Source of the DNA: CG2-30-51-40 sp041753575
GTDB lineage: Bacteria; Desulfobacterota; DSM-4660; Desulfatiglandales; Desulfatiglandaceae
Reading direction: 5' to 3'
Assembly (NCBI GenBank): GCA_041753575.1
Contig: JBGSUA010000063.1
Coordinates: 1 to 64,000, forward strand
Length of the DNA stretch: 64,000 nucleotides
Position 1 is the stretch's first letter. Every line of letters begins with the position of its first letter. This document shows positions 41,597 through 50,400 of the stretch, piece by piece. The notes beneath the pieces are model-generated. The model did no database searches. It saw nothing but the letters and a program-made list of their open reading frames with translations, and had not been told where the DNA came from. Made by a program: the position numbers and the translations under genes.

Positions 41597-42025
41597 ATGA
41601 AACAAAACTTTCACAGGCTAGCACATTCAGTTTGGGATTGTAAGTACCATATTGTCTGGATACCCAAGTACAGACGCAAAGAACTATACGGTGCCAAGAG
41701 AAAAATCGTAGTGGCGACGATCAAGCAGTGGGCGCGGATCAAAGGTATTGATATCATCGAAGGGCATGCGATGCCTGATCATATTCACCTATGTCTGTCG
41801 ATACCGCCCAAATACAGCGTTGCCCACGCCATTGGCCTTTTGAAAGGCAAAAGCGCTTCGGAGGTAATGAGTTTCGGAACAAAAAGTAGTCGAATGGTCC
41901 GGGGGCGAACATTTTGGGCTCGTGGCTACTGTGTGAGCACAGTAGGTCTTGATGAAGAAACGGTACGAGAATACATAAGAAATCAAGAACAGTCAGATAA
42001 GCTTCAAGACGAATCTGACCTCTAA
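41597..42025 (+). CDS. tnpA: IS200-type HUH Y1 transposase TnpA
   Basis: This enzyme cuts and joins single-stranded ends of the element. The start at 41597 (MKQNFHRLAHSVWDCKYHIV) follows the SD hidden in the leader stem; the upstream ATG at 41561 lies within that stem. The 142-residue product has the family core: YHIVWIPKYRRKELYG, the metal-binding His62-x-His64 in MPDHIHLCL, and the nucleophile Tyr126 in VREYIRNQE. All catalytic residues are present, so the copy may be active. No TnpB or IscB partner accompanies it, which defines the IS200 subgroup. Confidence 0.95.
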   Translation: MKQNFHRLAHSVWDCKYHIVWIPKYRRKELYGAKRKIVVATIKQWARIKGIDIIEGHAMPDHIHLCLSIPPKYSVAHAIGLLKGKSASEVMSFGTKSSRMVRGRTFWARGYCVSTVGLDEETVREYIRNQEQSDKLQDESDL

Positions 42026-42050
42026 AAACAATTAAAAGGGTGGTTGGCAC

Positions 42051-42073
42051 GAGACCCCCCTTTAGGGGGGCTC
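42051..42073. terminator. Hairpin downstream of tnpA
   Basis: GAG-A-CCCCCC (42051-42060), the loop TTTA, then GGGGGG-CTC (42065-42073) form a very stable stem just after the tnpA stop. There is no long T tract. It may block outward or inward transcription at the right end of the element. Confidence 0.5.
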
Positions 42074-42228
42074 ATGATACCACCAGTTCACTGGTGGTAT
42101 TCATTACGATGCTGAGTGAAACACTTGGGTATTCCGGGTCCTATTGACTGTGAAACATCCGCAGCCGGGAGGGGATCCGAACGGGGCAGCAACATCAACT
42201 TCAGTTTCCAACGCAAAGGAGGAGAAAA

Positions 42229-43428
42229 ATGAGTGCGGGAAAAGTGGCAAGAATTGTTGCGGCGGTCTCTTTGATTCTGTGCGTGTTGAGCACAGGCGCA
42301 ATGGCGGCGGATTCGATCAAGATTGCCCAGGTGGTGGGAGTGACAGGCGCTCTTGAGGTTTACGCCAAACAGTCCATCACCGGTTTCGAGATGGGTCTTG
42401 AGTATGCCACCAAAGGCGCTATGAAGGTCCTGGACAGGCCTATCCAAATTATCACAAAGGACACCCAGGGCAAACCCGATGTAGGGAAACAGATGCTTAC
42501 CGAGGCATTCAAAGATGATAAGGCCGATCTTGCGGTTGGCGGGGTATCATCGGCGGTGGCCAAGGCTATGCTCCCTGTGGCCGAGGAATTCAAGAAGGTT
42601 TTGATTGTTGAGCCCGCGGTGGCGGATTCCATTACGGGTGAGGACTGGAATCGCTATATCTTCCGCACCGGCCGGAATTCATCTCAGGATGCAATCTCCA
42701 ACGCTGTAGCCATAGCCAAGCCAGGGGTTCTCATCGCCACCCTGGCACAGGATTACGCATTTGGCAGGGACGGCGTCAAGGCTTACAAGGAGGCCGCGGA
42801 GGCCAAGGGCGCAAAGGTGATTCATGAGGAATATGCCCCCATCAACACCAATGATTTCACCGCGCCGGTGCAGCGAATTATACAGGCCATGAAGGATCAG
42901 AAAGGCGAGAAGTATATCTTCATTATCTGGGCGGGCAAGGGTAACCCCTTCAAAATCGCCGAAATGAAACTGGATGAAAAATACGGCATCAAGATCAGCA
43001 CAGGCGGAAATATTTTAGCCGCTCTGGCCCTGTACAAACCCCTGGAGGGGATGAAGGGAGCCATCTACTATTATTATGAGATCCCAAAAAACGAAATAAA
43101 TGACTGGCTTGTGAAGGAACACATGAAGCGATTCAATTCGCCGCCGGACTTCTTCACATGCGGCGGCTTCGCAGCGGCCACGGCGGTGGTCTCGGCCATT
43201 AATAAGGCCGGATCCACCGATACGGAAAAACTGATTGCCGCCATGGAAGGGATGCACTTCCAGACCCCTAAGGGCGAAATGGTCTTTCGGCCCGAGGACC
43301 ACCAGGCCCTTCAATCCATGTACGCCTTTAAGATCAAGGTGGACCCCAACGTCAAATGGGCTATTCCTGAACTGGTGAAGGAGCTTACCTGGAAAGATAT
43401 GGAGATTCCGATCCGCAACAAGAAATAG
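42229..43428 (+). CDS. ABC transporter substrate-binding protein (branched-chain amino acid type)
   Basis: A periplasmic binding protein of 399 residues that captures the solute for the transporter encoded downstream. AAAGGAGG precedes the ATG. A Sec signal peptide (RIVAAVSLILCVLSTGAMAA) leads to the mature protein IKIAQVVGVTGALEVYAKQS and a peripla_BP_6 fold with lobes joined by a hinge, including LIATLAQDYAFGRDGVKAYK and the late EGMHFQTPKGEMVFRPEDHQ. It is the first of five transport genes and lies 130 bp after the IS element. The ligand could be an amino acid or an aromatic acid; the binding residues do not decide. Confidence 0.9.
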   Translation: MSAGKVARIVAAVSLILCVLSTGAMAADSIKIAQVVGVTGALEVYAKQSITGFEMGLEYATKGAMKVLDRPIQIITKDTQGKPDVGKQMLTEAFKDDKADLAVGGVSSAVAKAMLPVAEEFKKVLIVEPAVADSITGEDWNRYIFRTGRNSSQDAISNAVAIAKPGVLIATLAQDYAFGRDGVKAYKEAAEAKGAKVIHEEYAPINTNDFTAPVQRIIQAMKDQKGEKYIFIIWAGKGNPFKIAEMKLDEKYGIKISTGGNILAALALYKPLEGMKGAIYYYYEIPKNEINDWLVKEHMKRFNSPPDFFTCGGFAAATAVVSAINKAGSTDTEKLIAAMEGMHFQTPKGEMVFRPEDHQALQSMYAFKIKVDPNVKWAIPELVKELTWKDMEIPIRNKK

Positions 43429-43527
43429 ACAGGCAAACCCGAACACGGCGCCTCTCGGGGTCTCAGAGGCGCCGTGGGTCAAACGGAAATCCGACCTTGT
43501 TTATACTTTATTGTGGGGGCGCCGGGA

Positions 43528-44313
43528 ATGGACCATTCACCGATTATCGAAACCAGTGACCTGACCATGCGTTTTGGCGGCAACATTGCCGTGAACAGGG
43601 TCAACCTCAAGGTGGAGCCGTTTTGCCTCAAATCCCTCATCGGACCCAACGGGGCCGGGAAAACAACACTGTTCAATCTTATCAGCGGCCAGTACAAACC
43701 AACAAACGGAAAGATCCTTTTTAAAGGGGATGATATCACCGGTCTCGGACCGGCAGACAGGGCAAGACTGGGTCTGGGACGATCGTTTCAGTTGACCAAC
43801 ATCTTCCATTCCCTGAACGTGCTGGAGAATGTGCGCCTGGCCCTCCAGTCCAAGGCCGATCTGGGACTTGTGTTTTGGCGCCACTACCGCTCCTACAGCG
43901 ATCTGGAAGACCGGGCCTACGAGCTCTTACAGCAGGTCCTTCTGGGGGATCGGTGGGCCGACGAGGCGAACAGTCTTACCCATGGTGAACAACGCAAACT
44001 TGAAATCGCCATCCTTCTGGCCCTCAACCCGCAGGTTTTGCTCTTGGATGAGCCCACAGCGGGGATGAGCCTGGAGGAGGTTCCGGCCATTCTGGAAATC
44101 ATCCAGGAAATCAAAGCAAGCCGGGATCGTACCATTCTGCTTGTAGAGCACAAATTCGACATGATCATGGCCGTTTCCGACACCATCGCGGTTCTCAAAG
44201 ACGGCTTTCTTCTATGCGACGGCCCTCCGGACGATGTCGCCCAAAATCAGGATGTCCAGGAAGCTTATCTGGGCGGGGGGGCTCAAGCATGCCTGAACCG
44301 ATCCTCTCTTTAA
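43528..44313 (+). CDS. livG: Branched-chain amino acid-type ABC transporter ATPase (LivG-like)
   Basis: A cytoplasmic ATP-hydrolysing subunit. The start at 43528 (MDHSPIIETSDLTMRFGGNI) gives 261 residues; the longer frame from 43474 lacks an SD. Walker A is GPNGAGKT at 39-46, the Q-loop lies in GLGRSFQLTNIFHSLN, the signature is the degenerate LTHGEQRKLEIAI, and Walker B is VLLLDEPTAGMS. The LTHGEQ signature is nearer to the urea-type (UrtD-like) version than to the usual LivG. It overlaps the next gene by 25 bp. The substrate follows from the binding protein and remains unknown. Confidence 0.92.
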   Translation: MDHSPIIETSDLTMRFGGNIAVNRVNLKVEPFCLKSLIGPNGAGKTTLFNLISGQYKPTNGKILFKGDDITGLGPADRARLGLGRSFQLTNIFHSLNVLENVRLALQSKADLGLVFWRHYRSYSDLEDRAYELLQQVLLGDRWADEANSLTHGEQRKLEIAILLALNPQVLLLDEPTAGMSLEEVPAILEIIQEIKASRDRTILLVEHKFDMIMAVSDTIAVLKDGFLLCDGPPDDVAQNQDVQEAYLGGGAQACLNRSSL

Positions 44314-44999
44314 AGGATGTCCACACCTACATCGGGCAGCATCATATCCTTCAAGGGGTATCCCTTGCCGTGAATTCAGGGAGGGCCACTGTACTCATCG
44401 GACGAAACGGAGCTGGTAAGTCCACCACCCTGCGAACCATTATGGGGCTGTATCGTGCCAGATCGGGGAGCATCGAGTTTGATGGACAGACCATCCAGAA
44501 CCGTAAGAGTTTTGATATCGCCAGGATGGGCATAGGATTTGTGCCCGAGGACCGTGCCGTGCTCTATACGCTGACCGTGGAAGAAAACTTCCGACTCGCT
44601 ATGTTCAAGGAGAGTGAAGACGGCCGGCGGCGAATGGAAGCGATCTTTCAGCTCTTCCCTGACCTCAAGCGGTTTCTCCACTCAAAAGCCGGGGTCCTCT
44701 CCGGGGGGCAGAAACAGATGCTGGCCATTTCCCTGGCCCTTGTGCTGGATCACCGGATCGTGCTGATTGATGAGCCTTCAAAGGGTCTGGCGCCTGTGGT
44801 GGTGGAACATCTCGGGAAATCGCTCAACCGGATCAAAGATACGACCACGGTGGTCCTGGTGGAGCAGAACTTCTATTTAGCCAGTGAAGTGGGGCAGGAT
44901 TATTTCATCCTGGACGATGGTCATGTTGCCCACCAAGGCCTAATGGAGGACTTGGTGAACGATCATGAATTAAAGAGGAAGTATCTGGGGATCGGTTGA
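44289..44999 (+). CDS. livF: Branched-chain amino acid-type ABC transporter ATPase (LivF-like)
   Basis: The second ATPase of the importer, 236 residues. The start at 44289 (MPEPILSLKDVHTYIGQHHI) lies in a 25-bp overlap with the previous gene. Walker A is GRNGAGKST from residue 38, the signature is LSGGQKQMLAIS, and Walker B is HRIVLIDEPSKGLAP. The short form with VEENFRLAMFK is typical of LivF. It forms a heterodimer with the LivG-like subunit. Translational coupling through the overlap would keep the two in balance. Confidence 0.94.
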   Translation: MPEPILSLKDVHTYIGQHHILQGVSLAVNSGRATVLIGRNGAGKSTTLRTIMGLYRARSGSIEFDGQTIQNRKSFDIARMGIGFVPEDRAVLYTLTVEENFRLAMFKESEDGRRRMEAIFQLFPDLKRFLHSKAGVLSGGQKQMLAISLALVLDHRIVLIDEPSKGLAPVVVEHLGKSLNRIKDTTTVVLVEQNFYLASEVGQDYFILDDGHVAHQGLMEDLVNDHELKRKYLGIG

Positions 45000-45011
45000 A
45001 GGAGGAATAGG

Positions 45012-46031
45012 ATGGCGGCGGATACCGGGCTGGCGGTTTCGGCTGGCAGGAAAGGTTTCGATGCCAAAAGGTGGGGAACCTGGCTCTTTTCAGCAGGGAT
45101 CTGGCTGATCCCGCTCCTGTGGATTGATTTCATTACCTATATGACCTTGACCATCGCAGGGCTGACCATGGGGGCGCTTCTTTTCTTGACGGCCTCTGGG
45201 CTGACGCTGATCTTTGGCCTGATGGATGTGCTCAACCTGGCCCATGGCGCCTTTTTTGTCTGGGGCGCCTATGCCGGGTTCTCCCTTCTGAACTATCTCA
45301 ATACCTTGGGGTGGGTAGAGATGGCCTCCCTTGGCCAGAGCATGGGAAGTCTGTTCCTTGTGTTGTTGACGGCGCTGGCAGTAGGCGGGTTGCTGGGGAT
45401 TATCCTTGAAAAGATAATTATTCAAAGGACTTATGGCAATCACCTCAAACAGATCCTTATCACCATGGGCGCGGCCTTAGTCATGACCGAAATCATCAAG
45501 GTCTTCTGGGGACCCAATGATGAAGTCATCCTGGTGCCGGCGGCCTTTCAGGATTCGTGGGACCTGTTCGACATAGTTGTGAACAAATTCCGGGGGGTGG
45601 CCATCGTGGTTGGTGCGGGTGTCTTTCTGGTCATCCAGCTTGTGCTTCAAAGGACCAAGCTCGGGATCATTGTTCGGGCCGGAGTGGAAAATCGAGAGAT
45701 CGTCCAGGTCATGGGGTACAATATCCAGCGCATTTTCACCGGGGTATTTGCTGCAGGGGCCGGGTTGGCCGCCATGGGCGGGGTGATGTTTGCCATGTTC
45801 AAGGAGCAGATTTATCCCGGAATGGGAGATGAGACCCTTATTTTTGCTCTGATCGTCGTCATCATCGGGGGCATGGGTTCTGTCACGGGCAGTTTTCTCG
45901 GTGCGCTGATGGTTGGCCTGGCATTTAACTATGTTGCTTTCTTGGTACCAAAGCTCGCTCTCGGCGTAAACATCATGATTATGGCGGTGATCCTTCTCAT
46001 CAGGCCCAACGGCCTCATGGGACGGAAGTAA
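45012..46031 (+). CDS. livH: Branched-chain amino acid-type ABC permease (LivH-like)
   Basis: An inner-membrane permease of 339 residues. AAGGAGG precedes the ATG. Eight to nine helices are visible, beginning with WLFSAGIWLIPLLWIDFITY and TIAGLTMGALLFLTASGLTL. The family signature GLMDVLNLAHGAFFVWGAYA is present, as is the coupling-loop region with GMGSVTGSFLGALMVGLAFN near the C-terminus. The N-terminal about 25 residues are extra and polar. It partners the LivM-like subunit encoded next. Confidence 0.93.
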   Translation: MAADTGLAVSAGRKGFDAKRWGTWLFSAGIWLIPLLWIDFITYMTLTIAGLTMGALLFLTASGLTLIFGLMDVLNLAHGAFFVWGAYAGFSLLNYLNTLGWVEMASLGQSMGSLFLVLLTALAVGGLLGIILEKIIIQRTYGNHLKQILITMGAALVMTEIIKVFWGPNDEVILVPAAFQDSWDLFDIVVNKFRGVAIVVGAGVFLVIQLVLQRTKLGIIVRAGVENREIVQVMGYNIQRIFTGVFAAGAGLAAMGGVMFAMFKEQIYPGMGDETLIFALIVVIIGGMGSVTGSFLGALMVGLAFNYVAFLVPKLALGVNIMIMAVILLIRPNGLMGRK

Positions 46032-46046
46032 ACAAAGGGGGGGACA

Positions 46047-47159
46047 GTGGCCGATCTAACTGCGGTTCAACAAGAGAGATCCCAGGAGCAACGGACCCGC
46101 TATTCCAGGCCGGGGTTTCTCATCCAAATTGCCGCCCTGGCGGCCCTGTCCGCGATCCCGCTGATATTTCCCTCATTCAGGGTCATGGATGTGGTTGCCA
46201 AAATCATGATCTTTACCATCGTTGTGGCATCCTACGACTTGATCCTCGGCTACACCGGCCTGCTTTCCCTGGGGCATTCCATGTTCTTTGGCATCGGGGC
46301 CTACTCCCTGGCCCTGGTGATCTACCACGCACCCGAACCCTGCTGGTATCATCTCCTTGTGGCCGCGGGAGTGGCCTTGGGCCTGAGTATTACCCTTGCC
46401 CTCATCATCGCCTTTTTTTCCCTCAGGGTGAAGGCTATCTTCTTTGCCATGATGACCCTTGCCCTTGCGGAATTTGCCGATATCCTCGCCGTCCAGTGGT
46501 ATGATCTGACCAGGGCTGAAGACGGGGTCTCCTTCAAACTGCCGGGTATTTTCGACCTGGGGTGGTCCGGCCCCACCATTGGAGGAATTGAGATCAACGG
46601 CAGGCTCACGACCTACTATTTCATCCTTCTTGTCTCAGTGATCCTTTTTCTCGTGATGTTCCGTTTCATTCGATCCCCCGTAGGAAGAGTCCTCAAGGCC
46701 ATTCGAGATAACGAGCCCCGGGCAACGGCTCTGGGCTATAAGACCTTTCGCTACCAGGTCTTTTCCATCGTGTTCGGATCAAGCATCGCATCCCTTGGAG
46801 GCATTCTTTTTGCCATGTGGCTGGGATATGTCAACCCCGGATCAACCTTGAGTACGCCGATCATGCTCAATATCCTGCTGATGGTCATCATCGGTGGGCT
46901 CGGCACCCTTTATGGCAGCATCATCGGCGCTGCCTTCATCAAGATTACAGAGACCTGGCTGCCGGATCTGCAAAAGGCGGCCGAGGCGGTCTTTCCCAAC
47001 ATGGTGATCCTTCACCGGCTGGCTGAACGATGGATTCTCTATTTCGGGGTGCTGTTCATCCTGGTGGTTTTTTTCTTTCCTAAAGGCTTTGTGGGGACAG
47101 CACGGGAAGTGATTAACCGCCGAAAGGCCATAGCAAGGAAGCGCCAATCGTTTCTATAA
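46047..47159 (+). CDS. livM: Branched-chain amino acid-type ABC permease (LivM-like)
   Basis: The second permease, 370 residues, starting at a GTG after a G-rich SD. Helices include LIQIAALAALSAIPLIFPSF and MIFTIVVASYDLILGYTGLL, and the LivM signature LGYTGLLSLGHSMFFGIGAY is present. The coupling loop RVLKAIRDNEPRATALGYKT and a late GGLGTLYGSIIGAAFIKITE complete the family pattern. It ends the transport genes; the hydrolase starts 49 bp later on the same strand. Confidence 0.93.
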   Translation: MADLTAVQQERSQEQRTRYSRPGFLIQIAALAALSAIPLIFPSFRVMDVVAKIMIFTIVVASYDLILGYTGLLSLGHSMFFGIGAYSLALVIYHAPEPCWYHLLVAAGVALGLSITLALIIAFFSLRVKAIFFAMMTLALAEFADILAVQWYDLTRAEDGVSFKLPGIFDLGWSGPTIGGIEINGRLTTYYFILLVSVILFLVMFRFIRSPVGRVLKAIRDNEPRATALGYKTFRYQVFSIVFGSSIASLGGILFAMWLGYVNPGSTLSTPIMLNILLMVIIGGLGTLYGSIIGAAFIKITETWLPDLQKAAEAVFPNMVILHRLAERWILYFGVLFILVVFFFPKGFVGTAREVINRRKAIARKRQSFL

Positions 47160-47208
47160 CGGAAAGAGAACCCTGCTTCTAACTATTAAGAAAAATAGGA
47201 GAATAGAT

Positions 47209-48063
47209 ATGACTGAGCCGATTATGAAAACCGCTGCGGGTCACGGGGTGAAAATTCAACTGGCCCAATGGGACGGCAAAGGAAAGGCCATTCTCTGCAT
47301 TCACGGCATTACCGCCAACTGTCGCTGCTGGGACGTGATAGCCTCCGGCCTGAGCCCTGCTCACCGTGTCGTGGCCATGGACCTGCGCGGAAGGGGGCTT
47401 TCGGAGAGCCCCGATTCCGGGTACTCTATTGCTCATCACTGTAAAGACATCCTGTCGGTCCTGGACGATCTTCACCTTGAAAAAGCAATTATTATGGGGC
47501 ACTCTCTGGGCGCTTTTATCTCAGTGGTATTCGGCGCACAGCATCCAGAGCGAGTGGACCGCATCATTCTGGTTGATGGCGGCGGAAAGCTATCTGAGAT
47601 CCAGATGGCAAAGGTCTTTGCCGGGATTAAACCATCGCTTGATCGCCTGGGTCGTATCTTTCCTTCATTTGAAGCCTACCTGGACCTCATGAAATCCGCG
47701 CCGTTTTTTAAATCCTGGAGCCCGGCCCTGGAGACCTATTACCGCTATGAGATTGAAGAAGTGGATGGCGGGGTTCGATCCAGAATCAATCCCGCGCACA
47801 TCCGGGAAGAACGTGAAAACCTGGGAAAGGTGGATGTCTCCCAGTTCTATGATAAAATCTCCTCTCCGGTGTTGATCCTTCGGGCCACGCAAGGGATGGT
47901 GGCTGAAGACGACCTCCTCCTGCCGCAGGACGTGGCCGAAAGGATGGCCGGAAAAATCCCCCATGCCCGATATGTGGACATACCTGGGACCAATCATTAT
48001 TCCATTGTTTTTGAAAAGAATGTGATGAGGGATAAATCAATTCTGAAATTCCTCGCCTGCTAA
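47209..48063 (+). CDS. Alpha/beta hydrolase
   Basis: A 284-residue cytosolic hydrolase. TAGGAG precedes the ATG. The fold is shown by the oxyanion-side motif LCIHGITANCRCWD, the nucleophile elbow GHSLGA, the acid Asp near LILRATQGMVAEDD and the general-base His in GTNHYSIVFEKN. No secretion signal is present. Its position directly after a complete importer suggests that it acts on the imported compound, for instance an ester, amide or ring-cleavage product. That link is inference from context only. The sequence gives no further hint of the substrate. Confidence 0.87.
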   Translation: MTEPIMKTAAGHGVKIQLAQWDGKGKAILCIHGITANCRCWDVIASGLSPAHRVVAMDLRGRGLSESPDSGYSIAHHCKDILSVLDDLHLEKAIIMGHSLGAFISVVFGAQHPERVDRIILVDGGGKLSEIQMAKVFAGIKPSLDRLGRIFPSFEAYLDLMKSAPFFKSWSPALETYYRYEIEEVDGGVRSRINPAHIREERENLGKVDVSQFYDKISSPVLILRATQGMVAEDDLLLPQDVAERMAGKIPHARYVDIPGTNHYSIVFEKNVMRDKSILKFLAC

Positions 48064-48430
48064 TAATCAGTGATCCCGAAAAAGGATGCTGCCTGAAATG
48101 ATTTCGGCTGATGCCGCATAGACGCTCAAAGGATTGCCTTATATCACGCCTCCGAAGAGAAGGAGGGCATTGCCCTGGCCCAATCAAGAGGAGCCCAAGG
48201 CCCTCGGAGGTGACTTCTGATTTGCATATTTCGAAAAACCAAGCGAAAGAGTAGTTTCTGCGATTGGTTGAGGAAGGTGTGATGAAAAATATGCCAATCC
48301 CTTAAGATCTGGACCAAATTCACATTGTTCTTTATTTGAATAGAGTGAGTAATTGACACTTATAAAATCTCCGCTGTCAAGAGCAGTCGCCTTTTAATAA
48401 ACAATACTTTTACGTTGGAAGGAGGATAGT
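48064..48430. other. Gap between the transport cluster and the secreted-protein cluster
   Basis: No gene was found in 367 bp. TTGACA lies at 48353 and TATAAA at 48361, but they do not pair at a normal spacing, so the promoter of the surface-protein gene cannot be placed firmly. An AAGGAGG SD precedes the next ATG. Confidence 0.4.
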
Positions 48431-50383
48431 ATGGTTCATGCCGCAATTAGGGGTCTTGTGGTCTTTATCACGCTTACGCTTCATTCGGTTCTAGTGTTTG
48501 CGCAGGAAACGCCGTCTATGGAATTCATGATATCTCTGAAGACCGCCTTACAGGAAAAAGTTGATGGTCAGTCTTTGCCGGTGAGATGCAGGTTTTATGA
48601 AATCGCCGAAGGTGGCCAGGTCTTGTGGGAAGCAGAGCATGAAGCCGAGAATAGAAGTGGATCGTATCATTTTGCCATGGATCCTGACTTTGTGGCCTTC
48701 ATCGCTGCCGAGGCCGATAGGCTCGCCCCCGTATGGTTCTGGTTGGAGATTGCAATCGATGGTGATGTGTTGCATCCTCGCCAGCTTTTCAATAAATTAC
48801 CCGCGTTATTCCAAGGATATGGATACAAATATGAAGCTGAAATCGCCATAGCCCAACATGCTGCACTTAGGGAAGGTGGAGCACCGACTTTGGTTTTAGG
48901 AGATACCATTGAGACGGGTACAAATTTGAATATGGACGTCAACAGTATCACGTTGGGGGGTGTCACCCGATCCACATGGCCGGACGGCCCGGATAATCTG
49001 GGAAATCACACCGCCACGGGCAATATCAAACTGAATGGCAACTGGTTGTCAGGGGATGGAGGTGGTGAAGGTCTATTTATAACCAACAATGGAGATATTG
49101 GTGTCGGTACCAACGCTCCCAGCCAAAAATTGCACGTTGCTGGAAGCCTAAGACTTACCGGCCCATTGTACGACTATAACAATACCAGCGGTTCGACCGG
49201 GCAGATGTTGCAAACCACGGGCGGAGGCGTCCAATGGGTCTCTCAGACCGGTACGAACGACATGGATTGGACCATTGGAACCACTTATCTTTACAGCAAT
49301 AAATCAAAAGTTGGAATCGGCACCGTGTCACCCTTAACAGTACTTGATTTATCCGGCCCGCCAGTCGCCGGGAGAGGCCAGCTTAACATAACGGACCCCT
49401 CGGGTGACGACCCCTTTGTATCGTTTTACGCCGGCGGTACGTGGAAATCGCATTTCGGATATTCAGACGGCAGAGCCGTATGGGGCACCAATGATGGATC
49501 AAATCTCTACATCCATGGCGGCGATGTCAGTATTGGGACTACTGATGTTAACGGTAAATTGACTGTGAAGACAGCATCCGGAAACGCACTGGTCGCTGCT
49601 AACAATGGCTCAGGTAACTATGTTGAGCTCGGAAGAGCTAGCGATGCTCTACATGCTGTAAGTTTCAATAGCGATATTGTAGCTGTTTATGCTCAGTCTA
49701 CCAATGGCATCAGTATCAAGGGTGTTAGCACTAATCGTGACGGCATCTGGGGAGAAACCCTCGCCAACTCCAAATCCGGTGTGGTCGGCAATAGCGTTCA
49801 TAGTGGTGGATTCGGGGTCTGGGGGGTGAATTCCAGCAGGGGCAATCACGGCTACCTGGGGGGCGTTTATGGAGTTTATGGGTATAGCGCCGTCGGTTAT
49901 GCCGCGGCATTTAAAGGCAATGTGGCTGTCATAAGTCCGACCACAAATGAGCTTCTTGTTGAAATTGGAGAAGGCCTGGACTACGCGGAGGGATTTGATG
50001 TGACTGATAAGTCAGGCATCAAGCCGGGCGCGGTCCTCGTGATCGATCCGGATAATCCCGGGCGGCTGAAATTGAGCTCAGTGCCCTATGACACCAAAGT
50101 TGCAGGAATTGTTGCCGGTGGTAACTCTCTCGGCTCAGGGGTTCGGCTCGGCGCCGGCCAATTCGATCACAACGTGGCCCTGGCGGGTCGGGTTTATTGC
50201 AATGTGGAAACCTCCGGCGCCGCTGTTGAGCCGGGAGATCTTTTGACTACTTCCCCGATACCCGGACATGCCATGAAGTCATTAGATTACAGCCGAGCCC
50301 AGGGTGCTGTTTTGGGTAAGGCTATGCAACCTTTGGCTAAAGGAGAAAAGAAGCAGATTCTGGTCCTGGTAACCCTCCAATAG
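48431..50383 (+). CDS. Secreted tail-fibre-like surface protein
   Basis: A 650-residue secreted protein. The N-terminus is a signal peptide (GLVVFITLTLHSVLVFAQ), followed by a beta-rich domain with WEAEHEAENRSGSYHFAMDP. From about 190 the protein turns into Gly/Ser/Asn-rich repeated strands (GDIGVGTNAPSQKLHVAGSL, VGIGTVSPLTVLDLSG) like trimeric phage tail fibres, in which GIGT-type units recur. The C-terminus (GLDYAEGFDVTDKSGIKPGA...VYCNVETSGAAVEPGDLLTT) resembles the end domain of such fibres and of large cell-surface proteins. It could be an adhesin or a protein-binding filament. AAGGAGG precedes the ATG. Confidence 0.7.
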   Translation: MVHAAIRGLVVFITLTLHSVLVFAQETPSMEFMISLKTALQEKVDGQSLPVRCRFYEIAEGGQVLWEAEHEAENRSGSYHFAMDPDFVAFIAAEADRLAPVWFWLEIAIDGDVLHPRQLFNKLPALFQGYGYKYEAEIAIAQHAALREGGAPTLVLGDTIETGTNLNMDVNSITLGGVTRSTWPDGPDNLGNHTATGNIKLNGNWLSGDGGGEGLFITNNGDIGVGTNAPSQKLHVAGSLRLTGPLYDYNNTSGSTGQMLQTTGGGVQWVSQTGTNDMDWTIGTTYLYSNKSKVGIGTVSPLTVLDLSGPPVAGRGQLNITDPSGDDPFVSFYAGGTWKSHFGYSDGRAVWGTNDGSNLYIHGGDVSIGTTDVNGKLTVKTASGNALVAANNGSGNYVELGRASDALHAVSFNSDIVAVYAQSTNGISIKGVSTNRDGIWGETLANSKSGVVGNSVHSGGFGVWGVNSSRGNHGYLGGVYGVYGYSAVGYAAAFKGNVAVISPTTNELLVEIGEGLDYAEGFDVTDKSGIKPGAVLVIDPDNPGRLKLSSVPYDTKVAGIVAGGNSLGSGVRLGAGQFDHNVALAGRVYCNVETSGAAVEPGDLLTTSPIPGHAMKSLDYSRAQGAVLGKAMQPLAKGEKKQILVLVTLQ

Positions 50384-50400
50384 CATGGGAGGTATTGGTT

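Larger units (their letters stand above)
41488..42100 (+). mobile_element. IS200-type insertion sequence (IS200/IS605 family)
   Basis: The element holds a single tnpA gene flanked by sub-terminal palindromes: CCACTGGCATGCCAGTGG (41488-41505) on the left and ATACCACCAG-ttca-CTGGTGGTAT (42077-42100) on the right. These are the imperfect-copy hairpins that HUH transposases recognise. As in this family there are no terminal inverted repeats or target duplication, so the exact ends can only be placed within about 20 bp outside the hairpins. An SD-sequestering stem and a strong internal terminator hairpin are also present. Confidence 0.85.
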
